The notes below the pieces were generated by a model. It ran no database searches. It saw only the letters and a program-made list of their open reading frames with translations, and was not told the origin of the DNA. This document shows positions 10,946 through 21,960 of a stretch of DNA of 64,000 nucleotides, piece after piece. The DNA is from Trogon surrucura (taxonomy: Eukaryota > Chordata > Aves > Trogoniformes > Trogonidae): the NCBI GenBank assembly GCA_020746105.1, contig CM036639.1, positions 5,905,501-5,969,500 of the forward strand, written 5' to 3'. Every line of letters begins with the position of its first letter. Positions within the stretch are counted from its first letter, which is position 1. The translations under genes and the position numbers were made by a program.

Positions 10946-11254
10946 TTAGCAGGGGAGGCAGGTTCTGCCACAGTAGCGGTTGGTGATGCAGGAGAGGTCA
11001 AAGCCCCCAGAGTTGATGGGCACACCCTCACAGCTCAGGATGCTGCCAACGGCAGCAGAGGTGGAGGAGCCCACAACGGTGTTCTGTGGGAAGGAGCTGA
11101 GGATGGGGCCAGGCAGGGTCACCACCACGGCAGAGGGCTGGATGGCGACGGTAGAGCTCTGGCACTGGCGGACACAGGGCTCATTGCAGCTGTTGGCCAG
11201 CGGGGTTGGGCCGCAGGGCTGGCAGCAGGGTACACACGGGGTGCAGCAGGACAT
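10946..11254 (-). CDS. Feather-type beta-keratin fk1 (type I)
   Basis: A 102-residue corneous beta-protein, the structural protein that polymerises into 3.4-nm filaments of feather cells. It has a Cys-rich N terminus (Cys 3, 4, 7, 10, 11, 14, 23, 27, 31), a hydrophobic Val/Ile/Pro beta-sheet core at about residues 34-66 ([17 protein letters not shown]), a Ser/Gly-rich linker and a Cys-rich tail (75, 89, 95, 99, 102). The start was chosen at the MSCC methionine, the family start; the upstream in-frame Met belongs to the intron. A single coding exon follows a splice acceptor (exon 2 begins about 11,274). It differs from most copies by Ala42 and the tail CGRTCLPC. It is head-to-head with fk2, about 2.4 kb between TATA elements. 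Confidence 0.95.
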   Translation of the reverse strand: MSCCTPCVPCCQPCGPTPLANSCNEPCVRQCQSSTVAIQPSAVVVTLPGPILSSFPQNTVVGSSTSAAVGSILSCEGVPINSGGFDLSCITNRYCGRTCLPC

Positions 11255-11646
11255 GTCTTGTGGCTGGAAGTGTACTTGGGAGAGAAGAAAGGGAGGAAGA
11301 AGATTATGGGAATTCATGAAGAGCAGCCTGACACCACATCACACAGGAGTCAATAAACTTGCAGGGCTGAGAGTTGGAGGCTGTGAAGAAATGGATGAGG
11401 GCTTCGTGGTCTCATCCTGCCAGGGCCCAAACAGTGCCAAGTGTTACATGGCTACAGCCTCACTCATAGCCCAGGGAACACCTCAGTACATTTCCAGCCT
11501 CCCTCCGTGCCCAACCTTCTCCCCACCTCTATTACCATGAACCCTCAAGATCCAGCATAGAACAATGTCGATGTGAGCTGAAAGGTCCCCTGAAGTGAAA
11601 CATCTTCCGAGAGAAAGCCAAGAAGGAGAAGGGACTTGAGGCTTAC

Positions 11647-11713
11647 CTGGTTCTCAAGGAGACAGAGGCAAGAGAAGTGGCTGAGAGATTGAGGAGCTGA
11701 GCTGACTTTTATC
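11647..11713 (-). promoter_or_regulatory. fk1 core promoter and non-coding exon 1
   Basis: A TATA-like GATAAAA (minus strand, 11,707-11,713) is followed by an exon of about 35-40 nt ending at 11,647, with donor CAG/GTAAGC. The intron (11,275-11,646) leads to an acceptor just before the MSCC start. This leader-exon layout is the known structure of avian feather keratin genes. The TATA element is a variant of the TATAAAA seen in type II and III copies and is shared with fk4 and the orphan exon at 47.4 kb. Confidence 0.8.
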
Positions 11714-12649
11714 ATGGACCTTTAGTGCCCCAGGCTGCCAGAGGCATGCCTCCAAGTGGTGATTGTCTTCTGACAAGCTCCCCTTGAATGCAAGGAATCC
11801 CACTTAATGAGATGGGCTGTGTTTTGGCTTCCTTAATGACAGTTTTTTCATTTGCTGCCTTATGCCAGGCATATTGTCCAGGGGAGGCATCTTTTGTGAG
11901 CCAGGAAGAGAGGTTCAGGCCAGAGCAAACCACGCCGGAGTGGGCAGAGGACTCATGTCAAGCACTGGAGGAGTCCAGGAAAGGCAAGTGATGTCACTTT
12001 GGGTCACTCCTTTGGGTCTCTTTGGTCCAATGTAGGCAAGCAGTAGTCCAGCTCATGGTCTTGGCATTACCGTTCCTAACACCACTCCCAGGTAAATTCT
12101 GCCGATCTCTTTTGCCTCCTCCTCATTTGAACCAGACCTAGTTATGAGAATCACTTTTCTGGGGTCTTGTTCTTCCCCAGAATGCTCTTGTCCTGTCCTA
12201 CTCCCACATGCCATAAGTGTAGCCCACAACTGGTTGTGTTGTTGTTTGTTCTCTTGTCTTTTGCGCACTCGAGTGCCACTGGGTTTGTGTGAATGCACGT
12301 GGGTGCAAACCTTTGTGTGTGGTTCCCCACGAGTGTGCATGTGTGTGTATGCATATTCTTTTGTGTCCCTACTCAGAAATGGATGATTCTTCTCCCCGTG
12401 GGACAGTCTCTACTCCTCTGTCATGACCCGAGAGAAGGACCCTGCACTTGGCTCTGTCGAGTCTTGTGCAATTGGCCTCAGCCCATTGAACCAGTCTGTC
12501 CAGCTCCCTCCGAACCCTCCTAACTTCCCAACCCCTTCCTAACCCTAACAGATCTGTGCTCTCACCCAGCTGCGTTTCACCTATGTTTGGGCTAGTACAT
12601 GCCTTGTGCCTTCAGAGGAAGCCCCCAGATCCTGCTGAGCACAGAATCA

Positions 12650-13315
12650 GGTTGTCATAAGCTTCACCTGCTCCATTGTGGGGTCCTTGCCATGGGGCAC
12701 AATTCTTCACACACCTTTCCAAAGTGAGTCCTTCCAATGAGGCTACAGTTTTTCATGAAGTGGTGCAGTGTATGTCTCTTCCATGGGCAGCAGTGCTTTA
12801 GGAACAGCCATTTCCAGCATGAGTCCCCTACCGAGTCACAAGTCTTGTCAGCAAACTTGCTCCTATGTAGACTCCTTTGTTCACAAGTCCACAGGTCGTG
12901 CCAGGAGCCGGCTTCAGCATGGACTTCCCACAGGATCACAGCCTCCTTTGGGCATCAACCTGCTCTGCCATGGAGTCCTCCACAGGCTACTTGTGGACAT
13001 CTGCACTACTACCAACCTCCATGGGCTGCAAGGGGACAGCCTGCCTCACTATGGTCTTCATCACAGGCTGTGGGGAGGTTGTTGCTCTGGCACCGGAAGT
13101 GCCTCCTCGTCCTCTTTCTTCAGTGGCCTTGGTGTGTGCACAGTTGTTGTTCTCACATATTCTCAGTCCTCTCTCTGCCTGCAGATGTTCTGTAATGATT
13201 TCTGCCTGAGGCCCTACCTTGTTGCTGACAGGCTTGACCATGGCCGATGGTGGGTCTGTCTTTCAGCCAGTTGGCATTGGCTCTATGGGACATGGGCCAA
13301 ACTTCTAGCAGGTCC
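12650..13315 (-). repeat. Old long-LTR fragment in the fk1-fk2 interval
   Basis: It shares the block with CATGGGCTGCA, GACCTTGGTGT and TCACATATTCTCA motifs with the 844-2,023 LTR family and with copies at 21.3-21.96, 28.61-29.28, 35.3-35.75, 39.8-40.6 and 61.4-62.2 kb. It is more diverged than the TSD-flanked solo LTRs. Exact ends are unclear. Confidence 0.55.
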
Positions 13316-13562
13316 TCAGAAAAGGCAACTCTGCTTTGGAGGGGCAGGAGATGGGGGGTTCAGAAAGGAGAAGCCACATTTCAGGGCTTCTTCCCTAGAC
13401 GGATCTCCAGCAGGCTGATGTTATCAACTCTTCAGCTATTCTTGGGCTGCTTCTGACATTAGGAACATGCTGCTCTTAGTGCTCCTGACAGAGCAGTGGA
13501 GAGTGTCATTGACAGGAGCAACACCATCCATTTTTGAGAAGGGCACAACCAGACAGACAGAG

Positions 13563-13583
13563 ACACACACACACACACACACA
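13563..13583. repeat. CA microsatellite upstream of fk2
   Basis: A run of about ten AC dinucleotides. A longer dinucleotide tract lies at the equivalent position upstream of fk7 and fk9. Confidence 0.9.
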
Positions 13584-14158
13584 TACAAGGCCCAAGGTAT
13601 TCCCATATCATCTTTTGTGTAGCCATACAGTGCACAGGGAGGAGATGATCTAAAGCAGGCCCAAATGTGTCCATGATGCCAGTGACAGGCAGGATGAGGT
13701 TACAACAAGCAGCACAAAAAACACAGACCAAATGTGGCACTACTGAGGTGAGAGGATGAGGCAGAGAAAGAGAAGTACAGGGCATGACCGGATTTAGAAA
13801 AGTCATTGAGTATTCAGCTGAGGAATCTAGGAGGTTTTTCCTGAGAGTAGCCCTTCAGAGCCACAAGAGAGGGACTCAGCCTAATGTCACTTTCCAGCTC
13901 TGGATAAATCCTGCACTTGAACTGAGTCTCCTACCCACACTGCTGCATTCCTGCCTGAGAATTCCTGGGGCCTTTCATCCCAGAGCTCTGAGGAAGCCTC
14001 TACTGGACAATGGGCATGGCACAAACATGGAAATGAAAGGGAAGCAGTGCAGGAAGTAAAACCACAGCCCATGTGTGATGGTTTGCATTCAAGACAAATG
14101 TGTCAGAAATTGTTACCTCTGCCAAGGGTGCCTCAGGTCCTGCGGTAACAAGGGGAGG

Positions 14159-14224
14159 TATAAAAGGAAGCCGAACTCAGTGCTCTCGCATTCACTTCTC
14201 CTGTCTCCTTCTCCCTGGGACCAG
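14159..14224 (+). promoter_or_regulatory. fk2 core promoter and non-coding exon 1
   Basis: TATAAAA at 14,159-14,165. The transcription start is expected about 25-30 bp downstream. Exon 1 ends at 14,224 with donor CAG/GTGAGT. The intron runs 14,225-14,599 to a CTCTCCCAG acceptor, so exon 2 starts at 14,600, 21 nt before the ATG. Confidence 0.88.
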
Positions 14225-14620
14225 GTGAGTCTGAAAATCCCTTCTCCTCCTCTTCCAAAGGCAGATCTCTACTCAACACATGTCTCAGCTGATGCTGCCT
14301 TTGTCATGTGTTGGGGCTTGGGACACCTTATCACAATAGAGGGAAGTAAGAAGAAGTTCTACTTAGAGAGAGGCTGGGATGTGACTGTGGTTGCTTTCAG
14401 TTTGTACACTAGGAGAGAGATTCCTTGCATTAGAGTGAACCTTGTAGTACGTTCCTGAAGGAGGCATCAAGGACCATGTTATTCTGGACATCGTCTCCAT
14501 CCTCCCAGGCATGAATGGCCTTGGATACTTCATGATAGGTTGTTCATGCTGCTCCTCACCAATTACTGTCCTCTCCTTGCTCTCTGCCCTCTCTCCCAGG
14601 TGCACCTCAAGCTTCAAGAC

Positions 14621-14929
14621 ATGTCCTGCTGCAACCCGTGCGTACCCTGCTGCCAGCCCTGTGGCCCAACCCCGCTGGCCAACAGCTGCAATGAGCCCTG
14701 TGTCCGACAGTGCCAGAGCTCCACCGTTGCCATCCAGCCCTCTCCTGTGGTGGTGACCCTGCCCGGACCCATCCTCAGCTCCTTCCCACAGAACACCGTT
14801 GTGGGCTCCTCCACCTCTGCTGCTGTTGGCAGCATCCTGAGCTGTGAGGGCGTGCCTATCAACTCTGGGGGCTTTGACCTCTCCTGCATCACCAACCGCT
14901 ACTGTGGCAGAAGGTGCCCCCCCTGCTAA
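14621..14929 (+). CDS. Feather-type beta-keratin fk2 (type II, mosaic)
   Basis: 102 residues starting MSCCNPC; the Asn5 start and the surrounding UTRs are those of type II genes. Unlike type II fk5 and fk9, which read [11 protein letters not shown] at residues 35-45, fk2 reads [11 protein letters not shown], the version of type III genes. This makes it a mosaic and a candidate for short-tract gene conversion. The tail is CGRRCPPC. All 14 cysteines are kept and no break is visible. The 3' UTR extends to an ATTAAA at 15,344-15,349. It is likely co-regulated with the divergent fk1. Confidence 0.95.
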   Translation: MSCCNPCVPCCQPCGPTPLANSCNEPCVRQCQSSTVAIQPSPVVVTLPGPILSSFPQNTVVGSSTSAAVGSILSCEGVPINSGGFDLSCITNRYCGRRCPPC

Positions 14930-16080
14930 AGATGCTGGCAAAGGTCTTAGACAAGATTTCAGTGGAACTCTGAACATGGTGCTGGACAGAGGACCGAAGT
15001 TTGTGCCATTGTTTTAAGAGCCCCTGATCATCTCTGACTGTCCTGCAAAAGCAGACCTGAAGAGACCGGCCTCAGGGCTCTCTTAAACCATGCACAATGT
15101 CAGACCTTCTTGTCTTCTACTCACCCTTCTTCTCTCTTTTTTTGATGACTTGTACTCCCCTCATGACCTGCTGTGAGGACCATGGAGACCAGCCTGGAGG
15201 ACCTTATAGCCTGTCTGTCTTTCTCGGGTAGGTCAACAGATGCCCTGTATGAACTCTGCCACAGAAAAAGGGAAATCGATTCTTGGCTGTTCCCCACACT
15301 GGAGACCTCCTTTTGGGCCTACCTCATTTCCCACTTTAGTCTCATTAAAAAATTTCTGCAACCCTACCTGTCTCTCTTAGTCGGTCTTTCCATCTGCATT
15401 GTCAGAGTCACTTTTTTTGTACGTGAAAGTGCTTTGTAGGGGAAACACGTGGGAGTTCTATGTGGGGAATCATCCCTGTGAAAGGCATTGGAGATTGGGA
15501 CACATTGCAGCACATCCTTCTTCAGGCACTGACTCCTGAACCATCGAGAAACATCCCCTGTAACTCAACAGGCAATGGCCACCAGACCTTGCCTTCCTGT
15601 GACTCTGCTCAGATGTTGACCCTTGGCCCTGGAGTACATCTTGTGAACTGGAATCCTGACCACTGCAGTGCTCAGTTGAGGAAGTGTGGGCATGTGGGAG
15701 GCTCTGTGGAGGTCAGAAGAGTATGTTACTAAACGATGGTGGAAACTGGGAATGGGTGAATAGCCTTGAGGATGTCCCTGAGTCTTAACTTTACCTGCTC
15801 CTCACCTCCATTCCCTGGTCTAGGGGCATTCAGAAATACATGCACAAAACATATCGAAGTCTGTCGACATCACTTGTGTCATCCTGAAGCTTTTCTTTTG
15901 GCAACCTTGGAACATTCTTTGCTTCCCGTAACTGTTAGAGAGGGATGAGATCCACATGTCCAGAAGGGGCAAGGGATTCTTTGGCAGTAGGCTGGCCAAC
16001 TTAGTTAAACAGGCTTCAAACTGAAGAACTTAGGGGGCAAAATGACAACACTCAAACTTTAACATCCAGCTGGGGAATGA
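14930..16080 (+). repeat. fk2 3' UTR and conserved downstream flank
   Basis: 3' UTR to the ATTAAA at 15,344-15,349, then the flank shared by all units. It parallels 57,612-58,830 downstream of fk9. Small open frames here (for example 15,173-15,439) lie in untranslated keratin sequence and have no recognisable domain. Confidence 0.75.
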
Positions 16081-16089
16081 CTTGTTGAG

Positions 16090-18300
16090 GACGGGAAGGG
16101 TGGAGGCAGCCTTGGCTTGCAGAGCCTTCCTGTCTTCCAGCATATCAAAGCTCTCGCCTCATCTGATGTCGTCGGCAAACTTAGTGGCGGTGCACTCAAT
16201 CCTCTCATCCAGTGCATTGATAAAGGTATTCAACAAGACTGGCTTGAAAACTGAGCCCGGCAGAATATCCGTTGTGACTGGCCACCAATGGGATTTAACC
16301 CCATTCGCCACCACTCTCTGGGCTCAGCCACCCAGCTAGGTTTTAACACAGCAAAGATTATACCTGTGTCAGAGAGGAGACGCCAGCTTCTCTAGCAGAA
16401 TGATGTGGGAAAAAGTGTCAGAGCCTTTACTAAAGCCCAGGTAGAAAACTTCAGCAGCCTTTCCTCCATCTTCTAGACAAGTCACCTGGGCATAAAGGGA
16501 AATCAGGTTGATCAAGAAGGACCTACCTTTCATAAAGCCATCCTAGCTGGGCATGATGCCCTGGTTGTACTACATGTGCCGTGTCAGTGCACTCAAGATG
16601 AACCTTCCCTGGTAGCAAGGTCAGGTTGACAGGCCTGTAGTTCTACAGATTCTCCTTCGGGCCCTTCCTGTAGATGGGCATCGCATTGGCAAGTCTCCAG
16701 TCATCCAGGACATCCCCTGTTAACCAGGAATGCTGATAAATGATGGAGAGTGACTTGGTGAGTTCCTCCATCAGCTCTCTCAGCCCTGTTGGGTACATCT
16801 CCTCCAGCCACACAGACTTGTGAGGGTCCAGGTGGCAAAGCACGTCATTAACTACTCCCTCCTGGATTATGGGAGGTATATTCTTCTCTTCATCCCTGTC
16901 ATTTGTCTCCAGATACTGAATATCCTGAGGATAACTGCCCTGACTACTAAAGACTGAGGCAAAGATGGCACTAAGTGCCTCAGCTTTTTCCTCATCCTTG
17001 GTGGCAATGTTTCCCCACATCCAATAAAGAATGGAGACTCTCCTTGGCTCTCTTTTTGTTATTAAAGTAGTTGTAAAAACATCTTTAATTACCTCTTAAG
17101 AAAGTGGCCAGATTGAGTTCTGCCAGGCCTTTTGCCTTGCTATTGTTCTCTCTGCATGACACTGCTAGATCCTGGTACTCTTCTTGAATTTCCTGCCTCT
17201 TTTCCCAGAGGTGGTACACTCTTCTTTATACTCCTGAATCCCAGCAAAAGATCCCAGTTCAGCCAGGTCCATTGTCTTCCCCCCAGCTTGTAGCACAGCA
17301 CATGGGAATAGCCATTTCAGAGTCTTTAAGACTTCCTTCTTGAAGAATGGCCAGCCTTCATGGACCACTTTGCCCTTCAGGACTGTTTCCCAAGAGACTC
17401 TCTCAACCAGTGCCCTTGGCAGGCCAAAGTACCCCCTCCCGAAGTGCATGGCAATGGTTTTCTGACCCCTCTCCTTACTTCACCAAGAATCTAGAACTCT
17501 ATCATTTCATGCTCACTAAGGCCAAGATGGCCTCCAGTCACCACATCACTCACCAGTCCTTCTCTAATTGGAAGCAGCTGGTCTAGTGAGACACCTCCCC
17601 TGGTAGGCTCACTTACCAGCACTGTCAGGAAGTTCTCTTCCACACACTCCAGGAACCTCCTAGACTGTTTCCTCTCTGTTGTGTTGCATTTGCAGCAGAT
17701 GCCCGTTAAGTTCAAGTCCCCCACGAGAACAAGCGCTGGCGATTGTGAGGCTTGTGCCAGCCACTTGCAGAATGTTTCATCTGTCTCTCTATCCTGGTTG
17801 GGTCTTAGCTAGACTGCTACACAATAGTTTCCAGCTCCTTCTATTTGTTTCCCATGCTGCTGGTGTACATGCACTTGATCTGGGTTATCAATTTCATGCC
17901 CAATATTAGTATGCTGCCCCTAGGTTCTTCTCTAATGAGCCTGGTTTTGTTCCCTTTCCCCTTCAAAACTAGTTTAAAGCCCTCTCCATGAGCCCTGCCA
18001 ACTCAAGAGCAAGACCCCTCTTCCCTCTTTGAGAGAGCTGAGCTCCATCTGTTGCTAGCAGGCCCAGTGCTGTGTAAACCTCCCCTTGACTAAAGAAAAT
18101 AAAAAGAGTACTACACAGCAACAATGAAGGTCCCAAAATGGACTTGGCTGCTGACAGATGTGGCCGAGTCCAGGGCCCAAGAGATTGTCCAGAATTTAAA
18201 AAAAAAAACAACAGAGGAGACCTTGGAGCATCTATGCAGGGGAAGACAATTTGTCTCAGCACATGATGCTCCTCTACAGCAGGAAATGAAGTGATGTGAA
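16090..18300 (-). mobile_element. CR1 LINE, minus strand, truncated
   Basis: Reading the minus strand, the end of ORF1 (GKRGLALELAGLMERALN, about 17,970-18,025) is followed by endonuclease C-terminal sequence (MGDLNLTGICC to LGLSEHEMIEF, 17,491-17,724) and the reverse transcriptase N-terminal half (16,643-17,020). The CR1 3' end is missing, so the copy is cut at about 16,090. Several stops break the ORF. 18,300-18,540 is a fragment of the old long-LTR family. This occupies the fk2-fk3 gap. Confidence 0.8.
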
Positions 18301-18540
18301 AACCAGAACTGCAGGGAGAGTAGGAGGAACAGGCAACAACAATCCCTCCAGCACACTAGCCAGCAAAAGCTCCATGGCTCTCCTTAGGGGAAATTTTGTA
18401 CTGAGCACCATGGGGTAGAAGACTGTGAGTGGTCCATTTGGGTCACCTGACCCATCATCCACTCCTTCTCTCCTCACAGGCACAGCTGCTCCTACTTCCC
18501 CCATTGTAAATGCCATGTGAACTGGAAAGACTGAGAAAAT

Positions 18541-21010
18541 ATTCATAGAATCATAGAATGTTTGGGATTGGAAGGGACCTCTAGAGATAATCCAGTCCAA
18601 ACCCCCTTCCAGAGCAGGATCACCCAGGGCATTCACACAGGAACGCATCCAGGCAGGTTTTGAAAGTTTCCACAACCTCTCTGGGCAGCCTGTTCAAGTA
18701 CTCTGTCACCCTCATAGTAAAGAAGTTTCTCCTCATGTTAAGGTGGAACTTCTTATGTTCTATCTTACATCCATTATTCCTTGTCCTATTAGTGGACACC
18801 ACCGAAAAGAGACTGGTCTCTTCTTCTTGACATCCACTCCTCAGATATTTATATACATTTGTATTGGGTCAGACTGAGGTGGAGTTAATCTTCCCACAGC
18901 AGCTCTCTCCGTGCTGTGTTTCTTGGAGCAGCAGCTAGAAGGGTGTTGATAGCACCCCAGTGTTTTTGCTACTGCTAAGCGGTGCCCACACAGCACCAAG
19001 GCTGTGGTTTGATGTTCTCCCAGTCATAGGGTGGGTGTGATCAACATCTTGGGAGGAGATACAGCCGGGCCAGCTGACCCAAATTGACCAAAGGGGTATT
19101 CCATACCATATGACGTCAGCTCAGATATAAAGGGAGAAGGCAGAGGGAAGTGGGGGGGGGCATTCGCTGTTTGTGTTTGTCCTCCGGAGCAACCGCTACA
19201 TGTATTGGAGCCCTGCTTCCTGGGAAAGCAGCCGGACATCGCCCACTGATGGGAAGTAGAGAATAATCTTTGTTCCATTCTGCTTTGCTTCCACGCGTGG
19301 CAATTGCTATATTAAACTGCTTTTTATCTTTACCCACGGGCTTCTTGTTACATCTCACCTCTCCCCTGTCCATCTAAAAAGGGGAGTGATAGAGCGGCTT
19401 TGGTGAGCTCCTGGCCTCCAGCCAGGGCCAAACCACCTCAACATTAATAACATCCCCTCTCAGCCTTCTTTTTTCAAGACTAAACAGCCCCAGTTTTCTC
19501 AGTCTCTCTTCACAGGAGAGATGCTCAAGTCCCTTGATCATCCTCCTAACTCTCCAGTGGACTCTCTCCAGTAGGTCCCTGTCCTTCTTGAGCTGCGGAG
19601 CTGCAAACTGGAGACAGTATTCCAGGTGTGGTCTCACCAGGGCAGAGTAGAGTGGGAGGAGAACATCCCTAGAACTGCTAGACACACTTTTCTTAATGCT
19701 CCCCAGGATTCCATTGGCCCTTTTGGCCAGAAGCGCACATTGCTGTCCCATGAATAACTTACTGTCCCCTAGGACTCTAAGGTATTTCTCCATGGGGCTG
19801 CTTTCCAGCAGGACAACCGTTATTCTGTCCTGGTGCCTGGTGTTATTCTCCCTCAGATGCAGGACTCTACAGTTGTCCTTATTGAATGGCATGAGGTTCA
19901 CCTTCGCCTGGCTCTCCAACCTGTCTAGATCTCATTGGACGGCAGCATATCCTTCCTGTGTTTCAGCCACGCCTCCTGGTTTTGTATCATCAGCGAACTT
20001 CTGAGGGTGCACTCTATCCCCTCATCTAGGTCATCGATGAAGATATTGAACAAAACTGGACCCAATACTGATTGCTAGGGAACACCACTGGCCACAGGCC
20101 TCTGGCATGAGTCTGTGCCTTTGATCACCACCACCTGAACTCTATTGCTGAGCCAGTTAACAATCTACCCCACCACCCAATCATCTGCCTCACATCTATT
20201 GAGTTTTCCTAGGAGGCTGTTATGGAAGACAGCATCAAAAACCTCACTGAAGTCAGGGTGTATGACATCCACTGCTCTTCCTTCATCTACTCATTTGGTC
20301 ACACTTTCACAGACGGATATCAAATCACTCAAGCCGGATTTCCTCTTAGTAAATCCATCTTGGCTACTCCTGATAACCTTCTTTTCTTCCATTTGGTTAG
20401 AGATGACCTGTAAAATGAGCTGTTTCATCACTTTTCCAGGGATGGAGGTGAGGCTGACTGGTCTGCAGTTGCCGGGGTTCTTGCCTTTTTTGAAGACAGG
20501 AGTGAAATTGGCTTTCTTCTGGTCTTCAGGCACCCTGTCCTGTTCTCCATGATTTTTCAGAAATGATGGAGAGGGACTCAGCAACGACATCAGCCAGCTC
20601 TCTCAACACTCGTGGATGTACCCCAGCAGGGCCCGTAGATCTGTCTGTTTTCAGTTCCTCCAAGACGACTCTAACTTAATCCTCACTGATCAGTGCAGAC
20701 TTCCTCAGTCCAGTTTTTCTTTCTTACTTCTGAGGACTGAGACTCCTGAAGGCTGGTCTAGGGAGTAAAGACTGAGGCAAAGAAGGCATTTAGCAATTCT
20801 GCCAGCTCTGCATCACCTGTTACTATATTTTCCACCTCATTTACCAGTAGACCCTCTCTTTCCCTACTCTGCCTTTTCTCACTGATGCATTTGAAAAATT
20901 TCTTCTTGTTATCTTTCACCTCCCTAGCCAGACTAAGTTCCAAGAGACCACTGGCCTTTCTTGTTGAGACTCTACACTGGCAGTATTTCTCTAATCCTCC
21001 CAATTAATCA
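18541..21010 (-). mobile_element. CR1 LINE, minus strand, with intact 3' end
   Basis: The typical CR1 3' terminus (TCATAGAATCATAGAAT in plus orientation) starts at 18,541. ORF2 reverse transcriptase and its C-terminal part are readable at 19,440-21,003 (for example [12 protein letters not shown]), with stops. The 5' end is truncated near 21,010, as is usual for CR1. It is split by a solo LTR at 18,860-19,440. Confidence 0.88.
18860..19440 (+). mobile_element. 581-bp solo LTR nested in CR1
   Basis: It starts TGTATTGG, ends CACCTCA and is flanked by the 5-bp duplication ACATT (18,855-18,859 and 19,441-19,445). CR1 sequence is continuous if it is removed. A TATA-like box is near 19,122 and ATTAAA near 19,312, in plus order. 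The 5-bp duplication suits an ERV-L-type element. Confidence 0.85.
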
Positions 21011-21179
21011 GACCCTTTTTTTCCACATATTATAAATTTCCCTCTTCCAGTTGAATTTTCCAGGAGCTCCTTCCCTAACTATGCATGTCTCCTGAAAGTG
21101 CAGGAGGTCCCAAAATAGACTTGGCAGAAGACAGAGGCATCCAAGTCCAAGAAAGAATGCTGTGAGTGCTCCATTTGGG

Positions 21180-21960
21180 TCACCTGACCCATTATCCTCT
21201 CCTCCCCTCCCAACAGGCACAACTGCTCCCCCTTCCCCCATTGCAAATGCCATGTGCACTGGGCAGACCCAGAAAATATTGTTCTGATATTGTCAAACCA
21301 GGACACAATGACTCCTCACACTCTTCATCTGCTCCACCATGGCGTCCCTCTCAGGGGAGACAGTTCTCCACAAACATCTCCAACCTGAGTCCTTCCCATA
21401 CGGCTACATCTATTGAGGTACTGCTCCAGGGTCAGTCCGTTTCACAAGGGGCAGTCATGTGGGAACAAACTGCTCCAGCATGTGTCCACTGCAAGGTCAC
21501 AAGTCCTATCAACAAATCCGACCCAGAGTAGTATCCTCTGTCCACCATGCTATGGTGTGTGATTTCTCCACGGATTGCCTGCGGACACCTGCGCCACCAA
21601 CAACCTCCATAGGCTGCAGAGGGACAGCCTGCCTCATCATAGTCTTCTCCACAGGCTGCAGATGAGTTGCTTCACTAGCACCTGAAGCACCTCCTCCCCC
21701 TCCTTCTTCACTGACCTTGCTGTCTGCACAGTTGTTATGCTCACATATTCTCAGTCCTCTCTCTGCCTGCAATTGTGCAGAAACAATTTCCCCCCTTCTT
21801 AAATATGCAATCACAGAAGCACTACCAGCGTTGTAGGCTCTCTTGCCCTTGACCCAAGTGGTGGGTCTGTCACAAAGCAGGCGGATGTTGGCTACATTAG
21901 ATATGGAGGAAGCTTCTAGTAGCTTCTCACAGAAGTCACCTCAGTGACACTTTTCTACCA
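21180..21960 (-). repeat. Old long-LTR fragment upstream-distal of fk3
   Basis: Matches 61,400-62,220 and, inverted, 39,790-40,620; it belongs to the same diverged family as 12,650-13,315. No TSD can be assigned. It links the CR1 to the conserved 3' flank of type III genes. Confidence 0.55.

Larger units (their letters stand above)
11714..14158. promoter_or_regulatory. Divergent intergenic region between fk1 and fk2
   Basis: About 2.4 kb separates two head-to-head promoters. 11,714-12,640 is the type I upstream region, 12,650-13,315 is an old long-LTR fragment, and 13,320-14,158 is the type II upstream region. Each promoter-proximal end has a related block: minus-strand CTTGCATTCAAGG near 11,783-11,795 and plus-strand TTTGCATTCAAG at 14,082-14,093 followed by TGTCAGAA at 14,101-14,108. 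A CA microsatellite lies at 13,563-13,583. I see no convincing gene; the open frames do not resemble known proteins. Confidence 0.6.

Noticed and set aside
12768..13418. 216-codon frame, with a 198-codon relative at 28,729
   Set aside because: It lies inside an old long-LTR fragment and is disrupted between copies. The composition looks like translated repeat, not a gene.
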